Shown here: in pieces, positions 5,497-16,015 of the stretch
Layout of the letters: every line of letters begins with the position of its first letter
Numbering within the stretch: position 1 is the first letter of the stretch
From: JBMNTU01 sp050945895
Lineage (GTDB): Bacteria; Bacillota; Clostridia; Christensenellales; Christensenellaceae
DNA length: 16,039 bases
Reading direction: 5' to 3'
NCBI GenBank assembly: GCA_050945895.1
Contig: JBMNTU010000055.1
Span: 1 to 16,039, forward strand
The notes under the pieces: model-generated
What the model was told of the DNA's origin: nothing
What the model saw: the letters and a program-made list of their open reading frames with translations, nothing else
The model's database searches: none
Program-made: the position numbers and the translations under genes

Positions 5497-7383
5497 TCAG
5501 CCTGCCTGGCTGTCTTCCTGCAGCTTGGTTGCCGTTTCTACGATCGCCTGTTCGGCATGGCTGATATCCTGTATGGCGTCAAATATGGTCTTTGTATTAT
5601 CCGATATTGTTTGTGTTCCCGATTGAAGCGTGTCACTAAAGCTACGCACCTCATCTAAAATCGGCATAACGATATCATTGCGTTGCAGTATTCTGTTTGC
5701 CGCCTCTGCGCTTTGCTCGGACAGCCGCTGCATTTCTGACGCGACAACCGCAAATCCCTTCCCTACCTCGCCCGCGTGCGAGGCTTCTATCGAAGCATTC
5801 ATGGAAAGAAGCTTTGTTTGAAGCGATATATTTACGATCTGCGAACCCAGCTTGACATAGTCAGAAATCTTGTTGCGAAGATCGTCCATGATTTCGCTTA
5901 GCTTAACCGCAATATCCTGCACACCGGAAATTTCACTGTTGATTTGCTCTACCTGATGAACCGTCTCTGTAGACTTCTGGGACGAGCGCGAAATCGAATC
6001 TATTATTTGTCCTACATTTTCTGATAGCGATGTGCTCATTTGGTTTTGCTGTTCCAGCATGTCTGATATTTCATCCTGACGGTGGCGCAAAATATTCTTA
6101 TGGTATTCCACACAATTCCCCGGGTGGTTGATTTCTTTTGCAATTGCAACAGCCATGTCCTGGCAGGTGTCGTAGCCGCACGAACAACAGTCGATATGCC
6201 TGTCGGTCTCTGTTGTTTTGTACAGCTCTTTATATGCTTTTTCTATATCGGCAGGCGTTACAGAAATGGTTCCAACTGCTTTGTTATTGTATTTTCGTAT
6301 GAAATCATTCAGGTTCAGGCTGTTATAGAAGCTATTTTCATTTCCTTTTTTGATTTTTTTCTTTTTCTTTTCGTTTCCCGAAGCACAGGAAGCCTGTTCA
6401 GCATCGTACATAGCCTTACTAACCTGAATGCCGCTTTTTCCGTATTTCTCATCACAGAGTGCGCCCGTTCCCATATTGCAGCCATGCGGGCAATTTAATA
6501 TATCTACAAGAAGCGGCTTCTCACTTGTACTCTGCTTCTGGTAGTCTTCCAGAAAATGCTTACAGGCCGGTTGTCCTTCTACCTGGTATACCCAAGCGTC
6601 AGGCACATTCTTCAGAACATTGACCTTCAACCCGCCTGGCATTGGATATAGGCAACCCAGGCCATGTTTATCGTTGTCGAACCCTGACGGCGCAGAAGAA
6701 AGATAATTGATTCCACGGCGTTTTAGCGCCTCATCCAGTTTTTTGAACGTTACGTTGTACTGCACAAGCCCACCGGTATTTGGGTCCGCAAACTCATCTT
6801 TTTTGGATATACAAGGGGATATAAACGCATATTCGCCCGGGATTTTTTTGTATTTTTTCATGTATACTGCACAGCACATTGCCGGGCTATGTATTGGAGC
6901 CAGCTCATCGAGGAGCTGTGGCTCGTGCTTTTCAATATAGTTTACAATCGCCGGACAGGGCTGCGAAATCAACCCTTTTGCTTTGTTTTCCGTAATGTAT
7001 TTTAGGTATGCCCAGGTACAGATGTCTGCCCCAAAAGACGTATCGTATATATTTTTTGCGCCAAGTGTACGGAACAGGCCCAAAAGCTTTTCAAAATCCG
7101 GATAATTCGAGCGTATTGCCGGCGCCACAAGAAGTGATATTTCTTTTCCGCTTTCCAGCGCTCTCAAAAAAACTTCCGTATCGTCTTCGTAATCTCTTGC
7201 GTCATGCGGACAGGCTTTTATACACATTGCACAGTTAATACATTTTTCGCCATCTACATGAATCTTATTTTCCTCTCCCTCAAGCAGCGCAACATTCGCT
7301 TCGGGAATGGTGCAGGCCGTAATGCAGCTATTGCAGCCTGTACAGCGATCATTAGTAAAAATCCTGCCTTTAACGACATTCAT
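5497..7383 (-). CDS. Soluble [FeFe]-hydrogenase-like sensor fused to a chemoreceptor signalling domain
   Basis: The 628-residue protein starts with two [4Fe-4S] ferredoxin motifs (Cys14/17/20/24 and Cys48/51/54/58). An [FeFe]-hydrogenase large-subunit domain (about 80-310) follows. Its three H-cluster motifs are recognisable but altered: QPCPA (141-145) in place of TSCCP, SPCISKKDE (189-197) in place of MPCxxKxxE, and CPHGCNMGTG (298-307) in place of CxxGCxxGGGQP. The ligand cysteines 143, 191, 298 and 302 are kept; the proton-relay cysteine position is Pro142. After a lysine-rich linker (339-346) comes a further Fe-S domain (PF04060-like; Cys399/402/407/424). The C-terminus is an MCP signalling coiled coil whose tip reads LSMNASIEASHAGEVGKGFA (526-545). 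There is no membrane helix and no HAMP domain. This points to a cytoplasmic hydrogen or redox receptor acting on CheA/CheW, like the chemotaxis-linked sensory (group C) hydrogenases. The ATG at 7383 follows GGGAGA. Confidence 0.9.
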   Translation of the reverse strand: MNVVKGRIFTNDRCTGCNSCITACTIPEANVALLEGEENKIHVDGEKCINCAMCIKACPHDARDYEDDTEVFLRALESGKEISLLVAPAIRSNYPDFEKLLGLFRTLGAKNIYDTSFGADICTWAYLKYITENKAKGLISQPCPAIVNYIEKHEPQLLDELAPIHSPAMCCAVYMKKYKKIPGEYAFISPCISKKDEFADPNTGGLVQYNVTFKKLDEALKRRGINYLSSAPSGFDNDKHGLGCLYPMPGGLKVNVLKNVPDAWVYQVEGQPACKHFLEDYQKQSTSEKPLLVDILNCPHGCNMGTGALCDEKYGKSGIQVSKAMYDAEQASCASGNEKKKKKIKKGNENSFYNSLNLNDFIRKYNNKAVGTISVTPADIEKAYKELYKTTETDRHIDCCSCGYDTCQDMAVAIAKEINHPGNCVEYHKNILRHRQDEISDMLEQQNQMSTSLSENVGQIIDSISRSSQKSTETVHQVEQINSEISGVQDIAVKLSEIMDDLRNKISDYVKLGSQIVNISLQTKLLSMNASIEASHAGEVGKGFAVVASEMQRLSEQSAEAANRILQRNDIVMPILDEVRSFSDTLQSGTQTISDNTKTIFDAIQDISHAEQAIVETATKLQEDSQAG

Positions 7384-7431
7384 ACCATTCTCTCCCTAGT
7401 TACATGTTTGTTGTTTTTTAAGGTTACTCTA

Positions 7432-7440
7432 AGTATACCA
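7432..7440 (-). promoter_or_regulatory. Extended -10 promoter of the hydrogenase-chemoreceptor gene
   Basis: On the minus strand TGGTATACT (7432-7440) is an extended -10 element, about 50 bases before the ATG. No convincing -35 box is present; that position falls in the upstream terminator hairpin. Confidence 0.5.
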
Positions 7441-7443
7441 TAT

Positions 7444-7471
7444 AAAAAACACTTTTGAACAGTGTTTTTTT
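7444..7471 (-). terminator. Intrinsic terminator of the diguanylate cyclase gene
   Basis: A 10-bp inverted repeat (AAAAAACACT and AGTGTTTTTT, 7-base loop) lies 24 bases past the TGA at 7495-7497. Its position separates the cyclase from the hydrogenase-chemoreceptor gene, which has its own promoter. Confidence 0.75.
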
Positions 7472-7494
7472 ACAATGCATTTTAAAAAAATTGG

Positions 7495-8625
7495 TCAGGC
7501 GGCAATCGTTTTTCCCCTAAAGGCTACCCTGTTGCGACCATCCTGTTTTGCTTTATACAAGGCTTCGTCTGCCTTTTTGACCATATCCGTAAATTCACTC
7601 TCTTCAAGAGCAGACGGAACCCCTATCTCTATTCCAATGCTTACTGTGATATAGATCGTTTTCCCCGTATCTATATGCATGGGAAGGTCTCCAACCAGTA
7701 TTTTCAGACGCTTTGAAAATTCAATAAACTCAATCGTTTCCATTTCCGGTATGATGCATAGAATCTCTTCTCCGCCATACCGTACTGCTATTCCACCTTT
7801 TGCCTCTACATTGTTTTGGATGAGCAGAGAAATCTTCTTTAAAAACTCATCTGCCTGCAAATGCCCATAGGTATCATTGCACTTTTTGAAAAAGTCAATA
7901 TCAATCATCATAACACCAATATTTTTCTTTTCGTCCATGCATTTTTCCCAAAGTGCCGGCACCTTGCTTTCTATTCCCATTCGGTTGTATAGGCCGGTTA
8001 AGCCATCTCTTTCACTTCTGTCCTGTAATTGTTCGTGCGCCACAACCGAATCACGTGTGGAAAAATAAATCATTTGGGAAATCAAAATGCTGATGACCAC
8101 TGTACTGACAAGCATGGGAAACACTCTTTCAAACTGGGGGGCAGTATAATCTAAAACACTAAAAAGCACCAGTCCCCCAACCGACAATATTGAAATTTGC
8201 AAAAAATTCAGCAATGGAACTGCAGCAATAACAATTAAAATCACTAAATAATTGTAGGCAGTTCCGGAATTCCGATACTCCTGCGCACTGTAGATAAGAA
8301 GTTCTACAAGTAAAAGCCCCCAATAAATATAAATCAGCGCTTCCCGCAGTTTTAGGCTTGTAATTTTATGTCTTATAATTAATGTAGATAATACGATGTA
8401 TGTAACACTGGTTAATATGATTGACCATGTCAACGCAAGTGCTCCTGCATACGGCTCCTTAAAATTAACACTCGTTGCAATGGAAAGATTGTAGATTCCA
8501 ATAAAAAACACAACATAAATCGGTATGATCATGCGCCGTTCGTTGCTTTTTATAAAGTGCTTTTTAAAAACCGCCTTTTGCTTTGCATCCAGCTTTTTTA
8601 TTGGTAGCCTTTTAAAAAAGTCCAA
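7495..8625 (-). CDS. Membrane-bound diguanylate cyclase (GGDEF domain)
   Basis: I start the 376-residue protein at TTG 8625, because GGGGGA (8635-8640) is nine bases upstream and the longer frame begins on the -35 box of the gene's own promoter. About six membrane helices span residues 32-185. A GGDEF domain follows (about 205-370): RDGLTGLYNRMGIE, the metal-binding MIDIDFFKKCNDTYGH (Asp242 and Asp244 region), the active-site loop RYGGEEI (282-288) and TVSIGIE. It should make c-di-GMP from two GTP. The active-site loop is GGEEI, an accepted GGEEF variant with Ile last. The inhibitory RxxD site is absent (A..G), so product inhibition is not expected. The membrane part matches no sensor domain I recognise. 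No EAL or PilZ gene is nearby. Confidence 0.9.
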   Translation of the reverse strand: MDFFKRLPIKKLDAKQKAVFKKHFIKSNERRMIIPIYVVFFIGIYNLSIATSVNFKEPYAGALALTWSIILTSVTYIVLSTLIIRHKITSLKLREALIYIYWGLLLVELLIYSAQEYRNSGTAYNYLVILIVIAAVPLLNFLQISILSVGGLVLFSVLDYTAPQFERVFPMLVSTVVISILISQMIYFSTRDSVVAHEQLQDRSERDGLTGLYNRMGIESKVPALWEKCMDEKKNIGVMMIDIDFFKKCNDTYGHLQADEFLKKISLLIQNNVEAKGGIAVRYGGEEILCIIPEMETIEFIEFSKRLKILVGDLPMHIDTGKTIYITVSIGIEIGVPSALEESEFTDMVKKADEALYKAKQDGRNRVAFRGKTIAA

Positions 8626-8677
8626 CCGTATCAGTCCCCCGGAATCCCCAAAATTATTTTTTACTCCCGATATTGAA

Positions 8678-8706
8678 ATTATAACATAAAAGTATGCTGT
8701 TCTCAA
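8678..8706 (-). promoter_or_regulatory. Strong promoter of the diguanylate cyclase gene
   Basis: On the minus strand TTGAGA (8701-8706) and a perfect TATAAT (8678-8683) are exactly 17 bases apart, with TG one base before the -10. Transcription would begin near 8671. This excludes a translation start at 8706 and supports the TTG start at 8625 with a leader of about 46 bases. Confidence 0.8.
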
Positions 8707-8758
8707 TTGTATATTGTAATCTGGTTGTTTTTGCTATTGCTGCCACAGTCCTGTGCGC

Positions 8759-8796
8759 AAAAAAGCCTGCCAATACTTATTGTATTGGCAGGCTTT
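8759..8796 (-). terminator. Intrinsic terminator of the giant surface-protein gene
   Basis: A stem of about 15 bp (AAAGCCTGCCAATAC with GTATTGGCAGGCTTT, 5-base loop) ends in six T residues on the minus strand, ten bases after the TAG stop. Confidence 0.9.
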
Positions 8797-8806
8797 AGTG
8801 ATTGTT

Positions 8807-11800
8807 CTACCTATCTGCTTTGTTCCTTCTATCGAAGATGTAAATCAGCATTACTGCTACAACCCCGATCATCACGAGGATCCAGATGATTCCGGTATTA
8901 TCCCCATCAAAGAAGGTCTTCTGTTGCTCTACCACCTCATTGGTGATTCGTATCGGCTGGATGGTAAGCTTCTCTTCCTCTACTTCCTCTTCCGTAAGAG
9001 AGGCATCCGCAGTGATATTATCGTCATTTGCGGTTCCTTCGCCAACCTCGCCGCCAAGCATATCTGCTTTATCGTACAACACATATTCGCCCAGCTCTGC
9101 GTCGTAAACCGGCAGGTAGTTACTGCTTCCTACCGTTGTATCACCACTTGCTGTTCCATCAACGACATCTCCGGATCCACTCTCGGCAAGGCCTGCTGCA
9201 TCACCTGCAGCAACACCATCCTGTGCTTCGCCTTCGGCACCGCCAAACGCATCTCCTCCGGCTGTTGTGTCACCTCCGGCAGACGAGCCCGCCGCACCAT
9301 TTATACCATCCTGCGCCTCACCGCCAATTATTCCGGTGTCACCGGTGCCCTTAACATCGCTGTCTCCGATTGCAGACGGGCCGTTATTAAGGTTATCCGC
9401 AGGCGTTACAAGGATGGAATCCTTCAGCTTCGTATACTTGATGTAGCCTTCCGAAGCGTTCGAGTAGAGTTCTCCTGCCTTGCGTTCGAAGAAGTCTGCA
9501 GCATATTCGACCAGCGATTTGTCGCTCGTTACGTCTTCTGTATCTTTTACCTCGCCTGTCAGATAGTTGAACGCAAGTACTGCTCCGCTATCATACCGCA
9601 CAATTACATATGGCGTTTGAGCATTCAGGTTGTTGCTCATTTCGACGATGCCGCTGTTTTCAAAGCCATCCGGGAACACAATTTCATTCATCAGGTTTGT
9701 GATGACGCCATTCGAACCCAATACGGTCATATAGCTTTGGTCTCCTGCCGTATCGACAATCAGCCCGTCAAAGATCGTGTCTAAGTTTGTATCCAGAATA
9801 GACAGCATGCCGTTTTTAACGATCATTCGGAAGTCGCGGTATGCACGCACGCCATCCTTCTCGCTGGTAGAGTAATTCTTGTATGCACGAATCTCAAATC
9901 CATCGTAGTTGACCGCTTGCAGCGCCGTCTTGTCCGCAAGTCCGATTCCTTCAAACTCACGAACTTTCTTTCCGTCAATGATCTCATAGATGGATCCGTC
10001 CTTATGCAGCGCCTCTCCACCTGCAAGGTTGATATAGTAGCCGGGCAGGACTTCTGCATTGCCGCGGTGGATACCCTGTGACACGATGAAGTAGTAATCA
10101 TTCGCCCATGTCATTACAGTATGGCGTACGTCTCTTGCCTTCACCGTATAGCTTTCTTCGCTGTAGCCGTCGCCCACCGTTACCGTAAGCTGTGAATTAA
10201 AGTCATAGTTCAGCGTAAACGTCCTGCTGTCGATCTTCGTTTTAGGCACAAGCAGCGTGTTTCCTGCCTCTACAGTAAAGTAGGTGTACTCATTTGAATA
10301 ATCGAAGTCGATATTCAGCTTGTCCGAACCTGCCGCATAGAAATCTGCAACCGGCAGTACCTGCGGTTCGGTTGCCATAGCAAAGTCGTCATCCGTAAGC
10401 ATATCGGGGCCAGCCGACTCACCCAGCGGGTTTGTGTTTGTCGGGATTGTTATCTGTTGCTGGTAATCCAGCACAGTGCCGCCCGAGCTCGAGCGCACAC
10501 GCGGCAGATAGCCCGAAGCCACATCCGTATGGTTGAAATACCTGTTGTCAAAATGCTCGCCGTCGTACGCCGATGGCGTCTGGTTACCCAGCCTGCGGCT
10601 ATAAAAGTTTTCATTGTTTCTAGAGTTACTTGTGGTGCTCGCCTGCTGCAATTCTGCCGTTCCAACGCGCAGCAACCTATCTGCATCTGTCACAGCGCTT
10701 CCACCGTTCCAGTTTCCGCCGCCAAGATATTTATCGTCGTACGGAACCTGGTAGGTAGACGGTGACGCAGTAAACGGATAAATCGGTCCGCCCACGCCTC
10801 CTACATACATAGGTACGTCGTTGAATACACGACCGCGAATGGGCTTAACTGTGCTGTCTCCGATGATTCCAAAGAAGTCAGCATTGACCGAGGTAAACCC
10901 TGTCGTTTCAATACGGCTGGCCAGAGAGAGAAGTCCCTTGTTCTGGAACCTGATGTTGTTGTTTGTTGCGGTTGACGTGCCCGCCGGGTCAAAGTACTGG
11001 CCCGTTGTATAGCCAAATATACCGCCTGCGTAATCTCGTGCATATATACTGGTTCCCACAACATACACGCCGCTTACCCTGCCAAGATTTGTTCCGTTCA
11101 ATATCTGGCTGCCGATGATATAGCCCGCCACACCTCCGCCATAATCGCCGGTGGCTGTTACTGTAGAGTTTACAACGGACGCCACCTGAATTGCACGATA
11201 GCGCTGTTTTCCTGTAATACCGCCGACCATCGAGCCACCCTTGATCGTGGTGTTCGTTACATGGTTGTAGTTTGTTTCGGCATCCCAGCCCTCGCCAATC
11301 AGGCCGCCCACCATTTCGGCTTTCGTGCCGCCGACCAGGCTGTCGCGCACACCCGAGCCTGTGGCAACGCGCCATGCGCCAATACCGCCGATGAGCATAT
11401 TATAGCCGGCCTGCGGATTATTGATCCGCGCTGTCGGAAGATCGCTCGCCGTACTGTACATCCAGCTGGGCGACTGCGCAATGCCCTTGGCTGCCGCGTC
11501 TGTGCCCTGACCCGTTGTGCTCCACTGGCTGAACCAGTCATCATAGATCGTCGAAACGACGGCTTTATTTGTATAGTTGTTCCGTATCTGCGGCGAATAG
11601 CCGTAATTTCCGCCTACATACGCTGCTCCGAATACATATGTATTATCTACAAGGCCATATGCATTGTACCAGGTGTTGTGCTGGCCGGAAAGGCCGCCTA
11701 CCCTGTTGCCGCCGATGATAACGCTATTTGTAACCGTGCTGCGCTCCAAAACGCTCGGGTTGCGCAGGCTGCCCACACCGAATATACCGCCTACATAAGA

Positions 11801-14800
11801 GCTGCTGACGTTGGCACTGGCCACTGCAAGCGCACCACGAACCCTGGTATTTGAAACTTTCAGGTTTTTGTTCACGACACCGTCGCCCGCAACCGAGCCG
11901 TTGCAATAGCCCGCAACACCGCCGACATAACCGCTTGTTCCGTATACGTCCACATGGCTTACATCACAATTTTCCACGATGGTACGAAGCGCATAGCCTG
12001 TTATACCACCAACATAGCTTGCACCGTATACCTTTGTTGGAGCGCTCGGGTTGGACGACGTCAGCGTTACACCTGATATTTTACTATCCTGCACAGCACC
12101 GGCCAGCGCGCCCACAAAGCTTCCTCCTGCACGCTCACGCCAGAAGTCTGTGATGTTGACGTTTTTCACATCGCCCAGTATGTAGCCGAAGCATCCGTTA
12201 TAGCTGTTTCCGCCAGTGATCTTAATGTTATAGAAGTTTGTATTCGTCACTTCTCCAAACATATTTCCGATAACGCCGCTATTGTCGAAGTTCGCATTTG
12301 TACCAAACTTTATTTCGATATTGCTGAACGTTATATTGTTGATCTCTTTGTTGATCGCGCCAATGAGGCTTTCGCCAGCGTTGGCGGCGGCGGAAAGGTC
12401 CGTCGTAATATCGCGGATTTCCTTCATACCCGAACCGCGCAGCCTGTTGATCTTGATGCCATGGAAATTTGCCCTCTGGGCAGCGCCCAACTCGTCAAAG
12501 TCGATATCGCCCATCAGCAAGAAGTTTTCGTATGTTTCCGCACGCCCAGCCGCTCCAAACAGCTCGTTATACCAATCGTTCGCGTTATTGATTTCCTTTG
12601 TGATCGGCGCGCCAAAGTCCACCTGCGCATATACCTGCTTTTTCTGTCCGCCGTCATGCACAACGCTTCCAAGCTCGTACGCGTCCCAATAGCGCCCAAT
12701 TTGCGATTGGTCTACATGGCCGGTATACGCCGTCACAACCTTGCCGTCGGCCTGCGTCATGCGCTGCAGGTCGTCCCTAATCATCACGATTTCTTCTACT
12801 TCGATGTCTTCGATCGTAATACTCGCATCGTGCAGGAATTCTATATACAAATTATATTCGCCTGTCAACCGGCCTTCCACCCGCTGTACGATAATTTCCG
12901 GATCGGTAGGCGTATGCAGTTCCTGGAACGGCAACAGCTCCGTGCCATCCTCCCTGTAGAGCCATGGCATGTTGAAGTTTGCGACATTGTCATAGTTAAA
13001 GCCGCTTCCCATGCGAATCTGGCGTGTATAGTAGCGTTCGTTTCTAAGATCCGCCTCCGTAGCGATGGTCGTACCGTCCGGGTCGACGTTAAGCGACAGA
13101 TCCTTTGGTACAGCGCCATTTACACGCTGCCCCTCCCAGGCATATATTGCGCCAATATTTGTATTGTTGCCCACGCCGCGGTGCAGATATCCAGAGCCTG
13201 TTACAGAGGAGCTCAGCTCACTCAGCACAAGCGAGTTCATACCCAGCACCGATGTCGTGGTTGTTGTATCGTGGCCCACAAGGCCTCCAATCCTGTCTTT
13301 TCTGGAATGTATTTTTACATCCGACCAGGACTTGTTCAGTGTTGTAGCGCCCTCAAAGTACCCGGCAATACCACCGTTATTCTGTGCAGTCGTCAAAATC
13401 GAACCGGCCGAATATACACTGTCTATCTCGGTGTTGCTGCCGCGCCCGACAATGCCGCCCGTACCCAGCGCATACTGCCCATTTTGTATTTCTATTTCTA
13501 ATCCATAGGTGTAGCTGTTGAATATACGGGCGAAGCTTGCCAGCCCCACCAGGCCACCGATATTCGGGTCTGTATGCCGGGTGTCAATAATCTTGCTAGT
13601 ACCCGTTACAGAACAATTGCGCATTTCGCCGTTAAGCAGGCGCCCCGCTGCAACGCCAATACGCCTACTCGAACCAAGGATGCCCGAACCCTGTGTTGCA
13701 ATGGTCGCGTTCCGGAAGTGTAAATTGTCGAGCACAGCACCCGCATTCGTATCTCGGACAAACCCGGTATACGACGCATTCGGATAATCCAAAGTCATAT
13801 TGTTAATAACAAAGTTGGACGCCGTTCCCGTCAACTGATGTATTACACCATTTGCATCGGAAGTTGCAGTTGATGATATTGTTATATTGTTCAATTCCTG
13901 CATACCTGTAAGCTCCAGCCCGGTGTTTGTTGCAACATAAATACCGCCGTCCAGCTTGCCGGAATATGTACCCGTTATGCGTATGTCCGTAATAGGCCTG
14001 CCCGTAAAGTCGAGCGTCGCTTTTACGCGGTGATTTTCGGTCGGCTTTGTTTTTATGTTGACCCATTCATCCACCGTATTGACCGACCGGAAAAACTCTG
14101 CTTCGCAAAGCGGCGCGGTAGGCGTATAGGTTTGAGACCCTAACCCGCTTGGTATGCTAATATCTCTGCTGTAAAAGCTCGTTACCGTATAGGCAGACTT
14201 AAATACCGCAGCCGGGTCGCTCTGGTCAAGCGGCTTCACCCGTACCTGCACCCTACTCAGCCCTGCAGTATCATATTGCTCGCCCTCTACGACCTCTGCC
14301 TCCAGCCCGTCGATTACAATTCGTGTAATTACCTGCGCAGATGGGTTTTTAAACGTAAATACAACGTCTGCATAATCCTCAAACTGCCTGGATACAATGA
14401 CGCTTGCAATATCAATATTCGCTCCTATCCGCATGGGCAGAGGAATATAGTGCATACGCGGCAACCGCGGCGAAAGCTTCACCAGCGGGAAGTAAGAGGT
14501 CGCTACGGCAGACGTATCAAACTGGTTACCCAAAAGGTTTGTATGCCAATTTTGGTCTACAAGCGTATCCCGCGTCAATTTCAGGTTGATCGCGTTTGAA
14601 TAAATATTGCCCTGCGAATCTGAATTTCTATATAGAGATACGTAATATGTCCGCTCCGTCTGGTTACGCGTCGCCTGCGAGCCTACGGCCGGACCATAAC
14701 GAAGATCTCTTTGCATATCCAATGGGTCTGTAGACATTTGCCAGCCAACTTCGCCTGTTGTATAGGTGTTTGCAGTCATCCCCAGGTTGTAGCCTACTAC

Positions 14801-15939
14801 CGTTCCCACCCGCTCGTAATAGCGGTTGGCCGGGGTCGGCGACGCACCTGTATAGCCCACGCGAATATTGAGAAGGCTATACACATTTTCTACGCGTCCG
14901 GATGTATAGTTGTAGCCTACAACACCACCCAAATATACTATATCGTGGGCAACGCCCGGCATTTTGTCGGGAACGATGATGTCGCCTTCCCATGTTTCTT
15001 CCGTTGCGTTATATTTGTACGTATTTCCGTATACGGCGCCGTTGCGCACCGTTCCTTCGTTGTAATATGCCGCACAACCAAAGTGCGACCTTGCATATAT
15101 TGGGTTTTCTACATAAATCGCAAAGTTTTCAATTACTGCACCCGGATAATTTGCATAGGCAATCAACCCAAACGCCCAGTTCATCACCTCAGCCGTACTG
15201 CCCTTGTATGTAAAGTTGACATTGCTGATGGTTCCAAAGTTCCTGTATGCAATGAACGCCCTATACGAAAGCGGGTCGGTATTGGTCATCGATGCTTCTA
15301 CTTCGATATTCTTTACCACACCGTTTCTGCCCAGATTATAGAACAGATAATTTCCAACGCCGTTAAACGTCGCTTTAAATCCTTGGAAATCAAGCGTGCC
15401 TTCAAACGGGTTTGAATCGTAATTCCACGGCCCCTCCGTAAAATCGATATCATTCAAAACAATATAGTTTTTGAAACGCCCGCCCGGGTGGAGGCTTTCG
15501 TTCCCTAGCTTCTTAAAGTCTTCAATCACCCGCAGGCCGATGACTTCGTCATCCGTCGCAAATTCTATTTCGTCGAGCTGTACCAGTCGGTTGTTTATCT
15601 TAACGTAAAGCTCTACCGTATAGTCGTAATAGCGGTCTAGCAGCAATGTTTGTGTAATATCCACAGGCACGCCCAATGCAGGAATTGGATATGTTTCAAT
15701 TGTTTGCGTATCCACGCGGTCATGCTTTGTAACATAGAAATAGTATTCGGCAGCACTACTCGGAGGTGTAAGCTGAGACAGCTTATCCTCTAAGTGCACG
15801 TTCACCTCCGCAAGCATTTTATTTGTGTTGGAGTTGCCGTCATATCCGATACCCTCCAGCATAAGTTTGCCGGATACGCCGTCAATCGTTTTCACTTCAA
15901 TTTCAGGAAGAAGCGGATACATTTCCTGATATGTCAGAT
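8807..15939 (-). CDS. Giant GLUG-repeat surface protein, 5' end removed by an IS insertion
   Basis: At least 2371 residues are present counting from the first ATG (15922). That ATG lacks a ribosome site and a signal peptide, so the true start lies beyond the insertion at 15940. Three modules are visible. Each has a strand-rich Ig-like lead-in, a segment of the form W-N-...-NY-L--DIDF (about 128-165, 610-650 and 1108-1145), then a region of GLUG-type repeats (PF07581-like) such as IGGLVG, TGGIVG, NGGIAG, YVGGITG and YAGGIFG (about 330-395, 784-885 and 1300-1710). These repeats usually build a right-handed beta-helix. Residues about 1800-2130 are another strand-rich domain. A G/A/D/S-rich spacer (about 2170-2270, with GEAQDG twice) leads to a C-terminal membrane helix (about 2344-2363) and basic tail RRNKADR; no LPXTG sortase signal is present. 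It is probably a membrane-anchored extracellular adhesin-like fibre. The ligand is unknown. Expression is doubtful after the insertion. Confidence 0.85.
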
Positions 15940-15983
15940 TGGCGTGCCCCCCAATCCTTGAACCAGTTCCAAAGTTAGTGGAG
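15940..15983 (+). repeat. IS3-type terminal inverted repeat (left end)
   Basis: The 44-base repeat starts TGGCGTGCCCCCC and ends AGTTAGTGGAG. It is about 80% identical to the reverse complement of 83-125. TG at the outer tip is typical of the family. Confidence 0.75.
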
Positions 15984-16015
15984 TGATGATAAACTAACGA
16001 AGAAGGAGAATGGAG

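Noticed and set aside
8753..9784. Plus-strand frame of 343 codons overlapping the giant gene's 3' end
   Set aside because: It runs through the terminator hairpin and opposite the conserved C-terminal anchor. Composition is Cys-rich and shadow-like, and no ribosome site is present.
12461..13501. Plus-strand frame of 346 codons inside the giant gene
   Set aside because: It is antisense to a well-supported coding region, has no ribosome site, and is rich in C, H and R in a way typical of shadow frames.
10700..13600. Possible CRISPR-like or short tandem DNA repeats
   Set aside because: The recurring GGN-GGN-GTN patterns are codons for GLUG motifs with variable spacing, not identical repeats with spacers.
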